The notes beneath the pieces were generated by a model, which searched no databases, was not told the origin of the DNA, and saw nothing but the letters and a program-made list of their open reading frames with translations. This document shows, in pieces, positions 13,501 to 26,389 of a stretch of 64,000 bases of DNA (position 1 is its first letter; every line of letters starts with the position of its first letter). The position numbers were made by a program, and so were the translations under genes. Origin of the DNA: Polytrichum commune (Eukaryota; Streptophyta; Polytrichopsida; Polytrichales; Polytrichaceae); NCBI GenBank assembly GCA_950295325.1, contig OX485806.1:31126001-31190000 (forward strand), given 5' to 3'.

Positions 13501-14339
13501 CTATCTCAGGTTGGTTCAAGGTGGGTTTAGCCATTCTATACATGCATAAGGAACTGTTCCAATTGTTCTATTCACAAAGCCACAAAGGTAGGCCCGCGAA
13601 GCATAAAGGGGTCGGTACCTGGGATGCGAGGTGATGGTTTTTGCAAGCGAAACCCGTGTAGGATCATGGAGGTGGCCATGTGGTTTTGCGCACTGTTACT
13701 AGTTGGGCTTTGATCTAGCTTGGGTCTAGTACCCAACTATGTGGTGTTGGTTCCAGGTAACGCACGTGGGGATCCTCATCATATGCAAGGTCGTCATGCA
13801 CGGGGCCCTGTGGAATGGTTTAAGGAAGCTCGTGGTTTTGACTTTGAATATTCATCAAATATTCAACTCATACTGAAATTTCTTTTTCTTTCTTTACGCA
13901 TGTGTTTTGCACAAAGGCTAATATGAGTTTATTTTTTAATATCAACCACATAACCATCGCTATAGCTTAAAGTGTTGGGTTAAGCACCGTCAACCTTAAT
14001 TCTACTAGAATGATAGATTTGCATAGTTCTTTCACCGCCTTTGAACAATTTTCTCGGACTTGTATGCGGTGAGTTGACTTGGTATGTGGAAGTCACATGC
14101 CTTGTGACTAATTGGATACCCCTACGTCATCGGTGCTTTGATGCATCATACATTCTCCTCTTCTTAGGGAGATAATATGTCAACCAAGTATTTGATACTT
14201 GACAAGAACACCAAGGGCGCGGAAATTTGCACCATGGATGACTAATATTTGACCTAAGTCAACACGAGCACACATAACTTGGCGTGCTTCGTAAATTTGA
14301 GTCATACATCATCTACGGCTAATTTCCTCTTCTAACACT
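10518..14339. other. Gene-free intergenic DNA
   Basis: No supported gene. A run of 12 G lies at 10704-10715. Open frames (for example 12017-12298 minus and 13353-13634 plus, 93 codons each) have no recognisable domain and overlap other chance frames. Around 11740-11770 a GACACTAAATACCATG string resembles the end of the family C repeats but is not enough to call a copy. Confidence 0.4.
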
Positions 14340-14500
14340 CGAGGCAGGTGGTTGTTATTCGGTTACTTCTCTTAATCGTGTACGTGTATTTGAATGGTGC
14401 GTGGTAAGGTGTGGATTTAAGAATAAACATGATAAAAAAAACACGTGGTCCAAAGAAGTTGGATTAAGCATTCAAATCTCATTAAACTATTTAACAGTCA
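14340..14500 (+). repeat. Family A repeat, 5' fragment
   Basis: The left part of the element is recognisable (GGTTACTTCTCTTAATCG, then GGTGTGGATTTAAGAATAAAC and an AAACACGTGGTCCAAAGAAG segment). The right part is missing. Confidence 0.5.
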
Positions 14501-14569
14501 AACATCATCGGAGCAACCATTGATACCGTGCCACAAATGCCACCATATCACTAACCATGCCATTTTGGT

Positions 14570-15260
14570 TCATCTGTGCTTGAAGTTCTCCACGAGAGAA
14601 GTCTTGGCTGCAGTGTGAAACCCTAGCTGGTGACGAAGACTCCATTCCGTAGCCAACCACATCGCTTCATCCCCCCCTAAAACTCTCAACACTACTTCAC
14701 CGTGAGGTAGTCTAAACTGGCCTTCACATTCTCGGTCTTCCCGGTCTTCCCGGGTGACCAAAAACCGAGTTTCTAGGTCGGAAGCCTAATAAGTGACTCC
14801 TAGCTAAGGCACGGTGAAGTGGACCGGAGTGGACCGGAAGTTGACCCGGGTCAACAAACACAAAGGGCAGGGGCAGCTGGCTAAAACAATAATAACAATA
14901 ATAAGGCACTCGGATCCTCGGGCTCCCAAAAAGTTACTTGGGAAATGGATTCGTTCTCTCTCTCTCGCTCGCTCCCCTTCCATTAGATTAGCAAGCAAGC
15001 ATGGCCGTGAGGGGGCACTTAGTAGTATTATAAGAAGCGTGGTGTAGTATAATAAGCGCGTATGTCTAAATATAAGGCATTTGAGCACTATAGAATGTGG
15101 GGGGTGGGGAGTGATTGGTGTGGCAGTGGAGGGGCCCCATTTAGAAGTGGAGGCCAGGAGAAATAGAGGCAAAGTGAGGCGTACTAGAGGCTAGTCTGGC
15201 ACTGGCACCAGCACCAGCACCAGCAGCCTGGAGCCTATATTCCTGGGAGCATTTCAATAC
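14570..15260. other. GC-richer island without a recognisable gene
   Basis: This stands out from the AT-rich surroundings. It has CTCTCTCTCTCGCTCGCTCC near 14956, a purine-rich GGGGGGTGGGGAGTG stretch near 15100 and an AGCACCAGCACCAGCAGCC run near 15213. The longest open frame (minus, 14804-15172, 122 codons) is hydrophobic and Pro/Ser-rich with no family resemblance. The composition is like the leader region of the bHLH gene, so it could be an orphan promoter or leader, or a non-coding transcript. This is inference from composition only. Confidence 0.3.
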
Positions 15261-15410
15261 AAAAAAAAACAACCACACAAGGGGATAAATCAGGGCTATT
15301 CCCACACTTGAGACTGGAGGCCCGTGACCGTTGCATTCTAAGATCTCTCATTGGCTGAAAACGCGGAGACCGTCCAAGTTCACTTCGCCACTAGAAGCTC
15401 GAGTTACTAT

Positions 15411-16098
15411 GGGCCACTTCCTTCACACACAAGCATTGATCGGGGGAGATTTTTGGGCGTAATCGGTTGAGGTCCTAGTGTTTGCAAGTCCAACCGGCTA
15501 CATGTTGACATTCTCCGGTTTTCCTTTATTAAATTGGGGTATATTTTATGAATTCCTCTAAAATGATCGGTGGTTTTCATGCAGTCTTGAATTTCAACCG
15601 GTTATATGTCAAACTCAACTGGTTCATTTGTAACTAACTGCCGGTTCTCCCCGATCATAGCACACGAGCCATTAGCCGTGACCATGGTGAAATTGGGAGA
15701 GCCCAAAAGAAAGTGTCCCACGGCCGTCCCAAGTTACCTACAAAATCATGTGGTGTGGTCACGGGCCCTCAAGCGTGGTGTGAAGTCATATGTGACCGGG
15801 TCCTCAAATAAATGCTATTTCAATGCATTTCTATTCATGCGGGTCTTCGTGCATGGTAGAAATGGAATAAATCAACGGTTGCAAGTGTTCGAAGTATTGT
15901 GGTCTCCTGGTTTTGTGTGAGGTCTATCTTCAAGAGGTGGTTTTGGAGAATAGTCTGAGTGACCATGAAACGTGATCCATTGGATGCCATGTAGGAATCC
16001 ATGTGGACTTTACATCCATCTTGCATTCACATGCTTCGTTGGTCCCTCGAGCGTAGTGTGAAGTGAACTTGGACCGCCTCCGCCTGTTCCACCAACGA
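15411..16098. mobile_element. Family F Harbinger-like MITE, first copy, interrupted
   Basis: The left end is GGGCCACTTCCTTCACACAC. The copy is interrupted by a 226-bp insertion (15435-15660) and resumes at CACACGAGCC. Its body matches the adjacent copy (16099-16597) and the one at 27267-27767: GAGAGCCCAAAAGAAAGTGT, GGCCGTCCCAAG, AATAAATCAACGGT, CCATGTAGGAATCCATGT. About 70 bp at the right end is missing and the second copy begins directly after ACCAACGAG, giving a tandem dimer. The Harbinger-like label rests on the GGGCC...GGCCC ends. The target duplication is imperfect (TAT left, TAA at the far end of the dimer). Confidence 0.7.
15435..15660. mobile_element. Nested 226-bp inverted-repeat element (MULE-like)
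   Basis: This is inserted in the family F copy. Its ends are ATTGATCGGGGGAGA and the inverse of CTATGATCGGGGAGAA. It is flanked by CACACAAGC (15426-15434) and CACACGAGC (15661-15669), a 9-base duplication with one difference. A 9-base duplication suggests Mutator-like mobilisation. A related sequence is at about 36629-36827. No coding capacity. Confidence 0.65.
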
Positions 16099-16597
16099 GG
16101 GCCACTTCACACACGAGCCAAGAGTTGTGACCATGAAATTGTGAGAGCCCAAGAGAAAGTGTCCAAAGGCCGTCCCAAGGCACATCCAAAATCATGTAGT
16201 GTGACCACGGATCCTCGAGTGTAGTGTGAAGTCACTTGTGACCGGGCCCTCAACCAAATGCTAATTCAATGAATTTTTATTCATGTGGGTCCTCGCACAT
16301 GATAAAATAGAATAAATCAACGGTGGTGAGCATTTAGAGTGCCATGGTCTCATGGTTTTGTGTTAGGCCTACCTACAAGAGGTGGTTTTTGACAATAGTT
16401 CAAGTGACCATGAAACATGATCCATTCCATGCCATGTAGGAATCCATGTAGACTTTACATCCATCTTGCATTCACATACTCCGTCCGTCCCTCAAGCGTA
16501 TTGTGAAGCGAACTTGGACCGGCTCTGCGTTTTCCACCAATGAGAGTGCTTGAAGTGTGATAGTCACGGGCTCTCAGTCTCGTGCGTGAAGTGGCCC
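16099..16597. mobile_element. Family F Harbinger-like MITE, second copy
   Basis: A 499-bp complete copy with ends GGGCCACTTCACACACGAGC and the inverse of GGGCCACTTCACGCACGAGA. It is followed by TAA. It lies head to tail after the truncated first copy. Non-coding. The body is alignable over its length with the copy at 27267-27767. Confidence 0.8.
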
Positions 16598-18550
16598 TAA
16601 GAGCATGTTGTACACCAAATGCTAACACAAACGGGTGCTAAATCGGGGAACATTATTTTAGAGGAGAGTAGTCGCATTATATGTCCCACACGTTCCCTCT
16701 ATATGAGCTTCACAATATGTGGATCTTATGATCAAAACTAATATCCCACAATACACAAGGCTTTACATAGAAATAGTTGAAACTACTATTCTAATTGATC
16801 AAAGATTGTGAGGTGTTGATAGTTGATTATCTTATAAAGCAATTGAAAGTTGGGCCGCAACATACCCAAGCTATTCTGGCCGGGGGGGTTTTCCAGACCC
16901 CACCAACAACATGATAATGGTTGAGCTTGACATTTGGATCCAACTCGTGGCTGAACCTGACATTACTAGAGCATATAAGGAGAACCAATGAACATGCTCT
17001 AAGGACATGGGAAAATTTATCATGAATAAAAAGTCTACATGCATCCCTACACGGCCCATCTCAAGAGGTAGGCTTGACACAAATTCCAGCAAACCATGTT
17101 AGTGATATGACCTCTAGATGAGAATTAAGGGCCCTCACAATTCCATGGTCATGGCCCTTGGCTCATGTGTGAAATGGCCCTTACTCAATTGTATTGCAAC
17201 TAAGTTCATTGCCAAGGCCCCTTTCCACGAGAGTGTCAAAATCAAGTTGAGAACCCCCCCCCCCCCTTGCAATTACTTGGAGTTGACAAGCACTAATGTA
17301 GTAGATGGGTCTTAAGTGGTTATTTTTTTCCCCGACTAGCCGGCTTCTCCTCGAACATGAAACACATGATTAGTTCAAAATGGTTAGCAAATCCAAATCG
17401 AGGCAATAGTTGGCTTTCCTCGTAATTTGTGGGGCTCATATGAATATCTTATTCAATGTTGAACTGAGAGATTCTCATGCTCATTAAATGGTCATATAGC
17501 CACTCCCCCCCCCCCCAAATCATGTTAATTTCTGAGTCTGGAATGATTATCATATTTTGAGAATGTAATATGATATGTTTTAAACATATGTGTTTTTGGT
17601 ATTCATTCTTGGAGCCACACCCAACCACGTACTACTCAAATATAGTTGTATAATTAAGATGAGTATGTAACCGCATTGGGTGCATCTACCTTACTTGGAT
17701 TCAACAAGCACTACAAAGCGCGGGGGGGGGGGGGGGGGTAGATTACACCACTCAAATGATAAAGAGTCATACAAGGCCTATTACGAAATACTAGATTTGG
17801 TATCATTAATATCACTTTGCCAATTTTCTTTGTAGTGCAATATTTCATATTTTATCAAAATAAAGATTCATTGCTAATAATGTTTAATTCATAATGCGAT
17901 TGTTGGAGTTATTGTAGAAGGTTGTTATATGTGCAACTATTATGCAATATATAATGAAAGTTCTTTCTCCAATCTAGCCATTGCGTGTTCGTGTTGAGAT
18001 TTTCTTTTGCCATAGTTGCAAGTAGGTCAAGTTTTGTATCTTTGTTTTCTTAGACTGCAATGATATGTTATTCATCATATGTAGGTTATCAAGAGTCTCA
18101 AAGGTGAAGCCAAAATTCTCTATGGATGATGGCCAAATCTCAAAAACATGCTCCATCATTGAGAGCATTAAATCTTAGCAATATCAATGTATTTTTTCCC
18201 TGTGCACATAATTTTTAATCTCTATATATGAGAATACTTTGTAATGATGATAATTTGTGAATTCTTGGAAAAATATTTTTAAAAACTATAAAATTTCCGA
18301 AATGTTAAGTATTATGTTAGCTTACAAGAAGATCAACAATAAGATAATACCAACAATGAGATTGCTTTTTAAGTGCCTTTTTCACCACTTCATTGATTGT
18401 TTCAAGGATTACTGCAACTATTTTCAAGACACTACACGTCTAGATCTAAAACTCAAAAATTTACACACACACTCTCTAAGCTATCTTCACAAACACGAAC
18501 TTGAGAGCCAAAAGTCTCTAGGAATACCCTTGTATACTTCAACAACAACT
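16598..18550. other. Gene-free DNA with a family F fragment and G/C runs
   Basis: At about 17126-17186 an inverted fragment of the family F left end is recognisable (CATGTGTGAAATGGCCC followed by TTA). C runs lie at 17254-17266 (13) and 17505-17516 (12), and a G run at 17722-17738 (17). No gene supported. Confidence 0.5.
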
Positions 18551-19341
18551 ACATTAAATATTATATTTAGTGTCACCAATTCCAATCGATTTGCTCAACA
18601 CTAATTGTAAACCGTGCTATGGTGTCACCAACACTAAATGTTAACCCAACATTATTTGTCATTTCTTGTAAAATTTTGGGGGAATTATAGATTACCATTG
18701 TTGCAATTACTGTCACTTACCAAGTGATTTTTCATCTAGTTTTAAAGCATCTTTGACAAATTTTCACGGGGGGATCACACCCCCTTACATTTCATAACCA
18801 CGTGTGATAAAAGTTTGCTACCCTATATTACATGCCATAGATAAATTTTAAAATTATGATATTTTTTCTACATACACATAACCATTGATAATATTTTTTT
18901 ATATATTTTATATATTTTGAGTCATCTTCATTTTTTGTAGTAATTTGTTTAGTTCAATGTTGCATCATTCTAGTTAGAAACGGTATGTTTTATAAAAAAA
19001 AAAAACATCAAATTTGGTTACCAATTTTTACTATGTAATAGATACTATGTATATCTACTCATGAAAAAAAAATCATAAACTTTTGAACCATTTTGGTGAT
19101 GTTTTTATGTAAAAGTAGATTTTGTTTTATCGCACGTGGTGTTCAACTTGACAATGAAGTGCACCCCCCGTGCAAATTTTCATCACAAGTTGCTGACAAG
19201 AGAAGGTAAGGGTTTTGGCCAAAGGATGAACTCATCCATCATTTAGGACAATATTTGTAAACTTATTTATAAGAAGTATCATCCAAGACGTTACCATAGT
19301 GACATCAAATACCATATGATACTAACTATCATATTAAGTGT
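18551..19341. repeat. Family C repeat with hairpin ends
   Basis: A 791-bp repeat. The left end, ACATTAAATATTATATTTAG, is itself nearly palindromic; the right end is the inverse-type CATATTAAGTGT. Landmarks shared with copies at 26390-26786 and 45714-47033 include GTGTCACCAACACTA, TGTTGCAATTAC, TCACTTACCAAGTG and ACATCAAATACCATATG. It is longer than the other copies without their insertions, so extra sequence may lie inside. Non-coding. Confidence 0.65.
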
Positions 19342-22300
19342 ACCTACTCAACAATTCAACTTGGTAGGTTGACACCCCTGACAAAACACTATAACTAACC
19401 GTTCTAATTAATGCATTTTTGCCCCTTGTCGAGCTCATTACTAGTTGTCACATAAGGTCATAGAAACAATTAACTAGTAAAAGATTCATAATGTCATTCT
19501 AATAACTTAGGGCTTACAAGTCATTGTGTTGATTGACTAAATTACTAAGGCAACACATTTACCATTACTAAACATAGTGTTCAGTAGTTAAATAATTAAA
19601 ATCAACCAACAAAAACTCTAATAGCTTGTTTTTATTAAGGACATGTTTGATATCAACCACTCAACTATAGTTTTGGCCATTCTCACAGTTTATGGCCAAC
19701 TTTTATAGATTGCTTTACTAAGGACAATTATGTTCTTGAAACATAGTGCTAGATTCTACCTTAACAGATAAAAATTTGATCATGAATACGAAGTTAGGAC
19801 AAACATAAAAGATAGCACTCAAAAGACATGAAAAAATAAAAAATGTAAGAGGAGTACTATTCAAGGTAAAGAAGGCAAGCACATCGAAAATTACCAAGAA
19901 GAAGATCGAAGAAATAAAACTAATAGAAAGATATTTTATTGAGGCCTTTGTCGTATGCCTCTTTGCCCCCCCCCCCCCCCCCTTCCCCCATTATGACTCT
20001 TTAGCTTGTTCAATGCATACGTGTGTATCAAGCACGTATCAAGGGAGGATGTGGAGTTCACCATTAAAGTCACTTTCCTATAAGTCATTCTATTGATTTT
20101 TTTTCTTCTTCCAATTATTGAAGTTTTTCATTATGTTCTCCAATATCTAGACTACGTTGCTTCATGATTTAGGCTGCTTTTTAAAAGTGAAAGTCGATTG
20201 TTTTTGGAAATTTTGAGCATTGCATGGTGTTCAAATGGATAGATTATATAGTATTGAGATCTTGCAACCGTTTGTTTGATTTTTATGTAGGTCAAAATGC
20301 ATGGGTCAAGCTTCGAACTTGAATGGTGTTTGCAATATGCGGCTTCAATCACACCTTTATGTCACATAAGAAAGAAATGATTAGATTGACATATTCCTAA
20401 ACATGATAAGAGATTACTTTATGTTTTGGAAAGGGTAGATTCAAATGGATCTATGATATGGATAAAAACATGTAATGTTAAAAATTAAATTCTAGTAAGT
20501 GCATTAAAGATGAAATTCAAGACATATTTCTAGATCATTCACATCAAGTGGAGGTCAGACCTCAAGATCTAGGCAAAAAAAAAAAAAAAAACTTCAAAAC
20601 CAAAGAGGATAGATAAGAAGGGGTTTTAGAGCAAGTGACTATCAAATGGTAAAGATCTAATCGCAGGTTTTCGAGCAATCTCATTTCTAGTGAAGAGTAT
20701 AGATGCTTTTGTGACATCCTTGATACAAAATTGTAGTTGGCTTTTTACTCGCTAATATTTTCATATCCACTTTCAGTATTTGAGAATAATATTGTAATTT
20801 TTTTTTCAATGAAAATTCTTATATAGGTTTTGTTTTTGCTTCCGCATAACATTATGTAAGGGGGAAGAAATTGTTACGTGGGGCCAATAAATTTGGGGAC
20901 GTGATTCTTAATCCTTGTCTTGCAATGCATTAATTATGCAATATTAGATTAATTTTGGGCAATTTATGGAAAATGAACATAACTAATTATTGAGCAAATG
21001 TTATGTATTTTGTCCAATCGTTATCATTCTTCTTTTTCTTCTTTTCACCAAATGCATATGTTGTGTAGAATTATGCAAGTAAAAACCATGTTTAATACAT
21101 ATTTAAATGGACAATCAAATATTTCCATAAAGTTTATCAACCTCTACGTCATAATTTCAAATCTCTTCCTACGCACATATGTGTTGAAGATTGGATGATG
21201 TTTCAACGTCACTTGGAACCTTCCGAAGTTGAAGTTTGGTTGCCTTTGAATGACATATTCTTAGTATGACTATCAAGCAAACACTTATCATTGAATCCAC
21301 TTTTTTCCCTCATTTATACCCTACAAAAAGAGCTATAATGCTCAAAACTTGTTGAATCAACATATACAAACACCAAACATGAACAAAGTTATGTGACGCA
21401 AAATTTATTTCTTAGAGAGAGAGAGAAAAAAAAAATAGAAGGCTAAATAGACGTAAAATCAAGAAGTTAAATGGCCATTGTCACGTCCTATTTAAATACT
21501 ATGAGGGTTTATAATGATCATGCTTGAGTTTACACTGAGCTCGTGATCTCCGAAAATTTTTGGGCTATAATCCATGGACTTTTATATGCTCTCATCCAAA
21601 AAACAGGGTACCATGCTCATTTAAGAGCCATGGCCTAGTGTTTAGTGTAAACATTCCTTAATCATGGAACTTTCAACAAGTATGGCAAGTGTAAAGCATC
21701 GCATTCTCAAGGTGAGATAATAGACGTGGAATTTGGATATTAAGTAAAGGATAGTTTGTGACATATCAAAGAGTGTACAAGAGCCCATTGGCTTGACTTC
21801 CCATATAAACGGAGCTCAAACTCTCAGCCATCCTAAGTGCCCATCATAGAGTGGTATTCGTATTTTGACCAAGAGGCTGTTGTTTTTTTGTCGACATAGG
21901 ATGTGTTGAAGAGCAAGGCCAATAGTTCCAACATCCACATAAAATTGGCATGTAAAAGGATGGTGTTTTGCCAAAGGCACGTGTAATATGAATATAAGGT
22001 GATCTCCATCGCAAACTTGTAGATCATGTTGCTTACCCCTTTATTACGGTGGGGGGCATTCCAATGAACTTGTAATTTTCACATTTTCCTTGATGTTGAG
22101 GATGATTCAATCCACTATCATCAACATATTGTGTGACTAGCCACTTGTACGTAGACACCAGCTCCGTTATGAAGATATACAAATAAAATTATTTTCACCA
22201 AAATTTGAGAAGATCCAACGGTCACAAAGTTGAAGTTCTCAAATTGGGACAGCTAGTGATAAGTTTGTTTTCTAAATTTGGATAACGGGATGGACAAAGG

Positions 22301-22985
22301 AGTCCAATAAAAAACATAGATAATTATATGCATTAAGGATAGACATGTGTAGGAATTTGAATTTCCAAATTTCCAGTCCATATGCCTATTCTAGAGATGG
22401 TCAAAGTTCATAGACCAAATGTTGAGTGTCTCCCCCACAATGAGTTTGAATGCCAATTTTGGAACATATTTGGTTTGGGGTTTTGCCCAAACTACTAAAG
22501 ATGGACGATCCTTGCAATGGGACAACACCTTAGGCATGAAAATTCGCTTCCTTCAAGTCTTCGTGACCTTCTAGGAGCTCCGAAAAACTTCGGAACGCCA
22601 TTTTCCTTCAAATTAACACAAAATTGAACAAGACTTGCACCCTATCGACTCTTGAAACATTAAATAAATATTCATCCCACGCGGGCCTCTTGAATGAAGG
22701 CATGAAGTGGCTCCATGGTGGCTTCCCAATTTGAGAGAGGTCCCAGGGGGGGTCTCTCCAGAAATAAAGGGTTAAGCCAACAATAAGCACATGGGAACAT
22801 AAGATACATGAGCATGCATCACTAGTTGCATCGCACAATTTGTTTTTGTTTAAAAATAAATGTTGACTAATGTTGCAATCAATTTCTCCTATGCAAGCCC
22901 AAGCACCAATATCCTTGCTATAAGTTCAAGCTTTTGAGTTTGAAGCTTGTTAAGTGTGAAGTGGATTTGATTGAACAAACGTGAG
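19342..22985. other. Gene-free AT-rich intergenic DNA
   Basis: No gene recognised. A run of 17 C lies at 19966-19982 and an A run near 20574-20590. Open frames are short and without motifs. At about 21520-21660, GAGTTTACACTG and an inverse AGTGTAAACAT suggest ends of a small inverted-repeat element, too weak to call. Confidence 0.4.
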
Positions 22986-23366
22986 TAAGGTTGATGTGCC
23001 TAATGCAGTTGCTCGTCTAAATCAACACCTAGATTCGAGTGGTATGTGATTTGAAGTTGCACCAAGAACACATCAAAAAGACATGTGTTTAGAGGAGATC
23101 GGATCATATGCTATAAAAATGATAACCATTTTGGACTCAACAATCAACATATGACCATTTATTGAGCATGAGAATATTCACTTTGATATTGAATGAGATA
23201 CTCATACGAGCTCCCCAAATTATGAGGAAAGTGGGCTACTACCTCAGTTTGAATTTGTTAACCATTTTGTGCCGCGTGTTTTGTGTCCTAGATGAAGTGA
23301 ACTAATCGGAGAAAAAAGAAAAAAAGAAGAAGACGACGAGCCATTTAAAAGGCTCCCTTCTACCAC
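22986..23366 (+). repeat. Family A element, near full length
   Basis: A copy of about 380 bp beginning TAAGGTTGATGTGCC. It contains AAAAAGACATGTGTTTAGAG, TGAGCATGAGAATATTCAC and ACTCATACGAGCTCC, and ends near CCTTCTACCACG. Non-coding. The right end is eroded. Confidence 0.65.
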
Positions 23367-26300
23367 GCTAACAAATCTCCTTTTTCCAAGCTCTTAATCT
23401 TTGAATCTTCAACCTCTCTAATGCCCCCTTCCCACCTGGCTCTAGCTTATACCAGGTGGGGTGCCCTAAAACCTCGAGGCCACCTCGGAGGTCAACCTGT
23501 TCACACCGCACTCATGGTCAGAGCGACTTTTTAGAATACCTACTATTTCGGTGATAATACTTTACCTTGTCTCCTCACATGTTTGCATTTTATGTTCGTT
23601 AGCAAGCCACCTAGGAAGATACATATAGAAATTAACTCACCTTCTTCCCCGAATCCTATCTAAAACGGCATCCTCTAGTTACACTCGCCTTCGGCCCTTA
23701 CAATGAGATGTTGAGAGTCGTTGGCAACAAATGTCGTAGTCACAATTGTTCATGCAAATCCACTTTTCACTTGAACTTTCAATGTGTGAGCTTCAACATT
23801 GTGTCGGCTTTTCAACTATTAGATCCCATGTCGATGGATCCCTTGTAGAACGACAATGAAAAGCTCTTGGTCAAAGCCACAAGCTACTCCATGAAGGTCA
23901 CTTGGGACCGTCGAGAGTTGAAGTTCTCATTTTATGGGTCCAACATTTCAACTTTTGGTGTTAATTTTTGTTTTGGTTCAATCTAAATAGGATCCAAATG
24001 TGAACATGATTGATATTCAGCATTGTCTGATATGTGCCAGAGGCAACGAATTTGGGAATTGAAGGTGTTGGGGAATTCGAAATCCAACGGTTTCTTGTTG
24101 TTTTAACCACTTAACATTTGATAGGAACCGAAGGGGCAATTTGACATGTCCATTGATTATGAAGTGACCGAGAGTATTCCAGGGTAAAAGATCATCGCCA
24201 TACAATATAATCAAAACTGTCTTTAATCAAGGAACACTAAAAATCATGTAAGGATAATTGCACTAAAAATAATAATGAAAATGAAACTATCGACCATTCC
24301 AAAGTGCCCTTGGCTTTGATAAAGAAACACAAAATGAGATCCAACATGCAAGATAATTGACGATGGTTGTGCTTATGTTTGTGCACCGCACTTGCTCCAA
24401 ATAAAATAAAATAAACCCACTGCTAGACTATTGCATGGGTAAATAATGTGAATTGAGAGACAACCACAATTGCATGTACCGTTGTTGACAGTTTGTTGAT
24501 TTTTATCCTAGGAGTAATCATTCAATTGTCAATTCAAATCCAACATAACCTAAAATCAACACGTGTTCCCCTAAGTAAACTTATATGAGACACCTAGATG
24601 ATTACGAATCACCTTTAGAGTCTTCCTTATCGTTTCCCTGGGTTTTGTCGTAACTCAAAACCCTAACTACACAACCCAATGGGCTTTCAAGTAATTGTTG
24701 GCTTATCATGAATGCCTTTTTTGTTTAGAGACAATTCATCCCTTGACCTCCTTGTATGAATAACCACTTTACACTTGCTTAGAGCTTGGGCCTTGGGAAA
24801 CTCAATATGAGTAGGCGGAATCGTTGATGCAACCAACAAGAGAGAGAGATGGCCTTGTTTATAGGCGCGTTTATTCATCTATCGGTACCGACCTCCACCA
24901 AGCATGACAAATTCATACATCAAACTCCCCATATATTGCAAGTTCAAGCTTTCAAGTCAAGCTCTAGTGTAAAGGTGGCCTTATATGGACAAAAAGTACC
25001 GTCTCCGACATGGAGCAATAGGCCTTGTTCCTCACCTACGCTCCGTAAAACTCTCTCTCTCTCTCCACTAGTTTAAGTTACTCAGATGCCTGTATTTGAG
25101 TGGTTGTGACAAACTATGTACTTGAGAATGGGCGCCAAGAAAAACGTTTGTTATGACGCGATAGGAATATTAGCTCAATTTCTATCAAGCAATTTTGGTT
25201 CAATAGCTAACATGATGTGAATCATGCATACTGTCATTTCAAATTCCAGATTCCAAGCACAGATGTAGAATTAGCATTTATAAGAGGTCAAAGGAAAGAT
25301 TCTCCTTGTATTTAAGTGGTCGGATGGGCCCTCCCAACTGTGAACACTATTGAACTCATAGTGGTGTTTGTAGACTGACCGCATAGTCCAGTATCATTGT
25401 GACACATGTCTTTTTGGTGTCCATTCTTAACTAGAACCTTTGTCATATACCAAGTTCCAAAGGAGAGTGTACGATTGAGAATAGTGACCACTTAAGGTCC
25501 ACTTACCTTTATATGTGTGAGCCTTTTGGGTCACATTGGGAATCGTCTTGTCCCATTAGTAATCGAGAATCGCGCATATTGTCTTTTTTTCAAGTTTCAT
25601 AATCGGATTGAACTGCAAAGCTGTGAGAGGTCAAAGTGAAAGAACTCTTTCTCATAAGCTATCAAGTGACCTATTTGGCTTTGCCATAGCTCACTTTCAA
25701 TGAAATTTGATTATTCATAACAATTTCAAAATAGTTTAAGAAATTTTAGAATTGATCATGGCTTGCTCCAATACATTTGCAAACTCACATAATTTACAAC
25801 CATAAAATAACATTTCTTAGCCCCTCCCACGTGGTTGGTGGGGCCGGGACCTTGGAACAAAGGTTGTAGTAAAGCACGTGGGTGTTATTCGGTGCGTTTT
25901 TCATGTTCTTCAATACCGATTAATTTACACCAATAAAACGTGTGTTGCATTAGCAAATCTACGATGAAGTATCAATAGAAAACAAACTGAAAATCATATT
26001 TCCCTTTGTTTAATCATGGGTATTGAAAGTTCACATTTGTTGACTCCTTACCTGAGTACATAGGTCCTCCCCATTGTGTTCGTTATCGAGTGTATAGTAG
26101 TTAATAATATTCGAATGTGTAGTCCAATCTCTTTTAAACACGTGTTTGCTCTTTCATCCTCACCAAATCACATACCAATCAAATACAGGGACCCGATTAA
26201 GAAGAGGAACCAAATAACACATGCACACCTCATCCAATGCAATTTGTCTACATCTTTGGCTCATTTAGTCTAGATGTGAAGGGGCACAAGCTTGCGTTTA

Positions 26301-26389
26301 CTTCAAATGAAGCACATTTCAATGTATATGAAGGTCATGTAATTATGACATGACCCATTCGGTTTCCTTGCCCATTGATAGTAAGTAAA
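23367..26389. other. Gene-free intergenic DNA
   Basis: No gene recognised. A perfect 9-bp stem, CCCACCTGG (23431-23439) with CCAGGTGGG (23452-23460), has a 12-base loop. A minus-strand family A copy occupies about 25270-25508. A CT repeat lies near 25050-25066. Open frames are short and unsupported. Confidence 0.4.
25270..25508 (-). repeat. Family A repeat, partial, inverted
   Basis: Read on the minus strand it gives GGTAAGTGGACCTTAAGTGG, then TTAAGAATGGACACCAAAAA and GACATGTGTCACAATG, the order seen in plus-strand copies. The part corresponding to the right third is missing. Confidence 0.5.

Noticed and set aside
21520-21660. Possible small MITE with GTTTACACT ends
   Set aside because: Only about 10 bases of inverted similarity and no target duplication.
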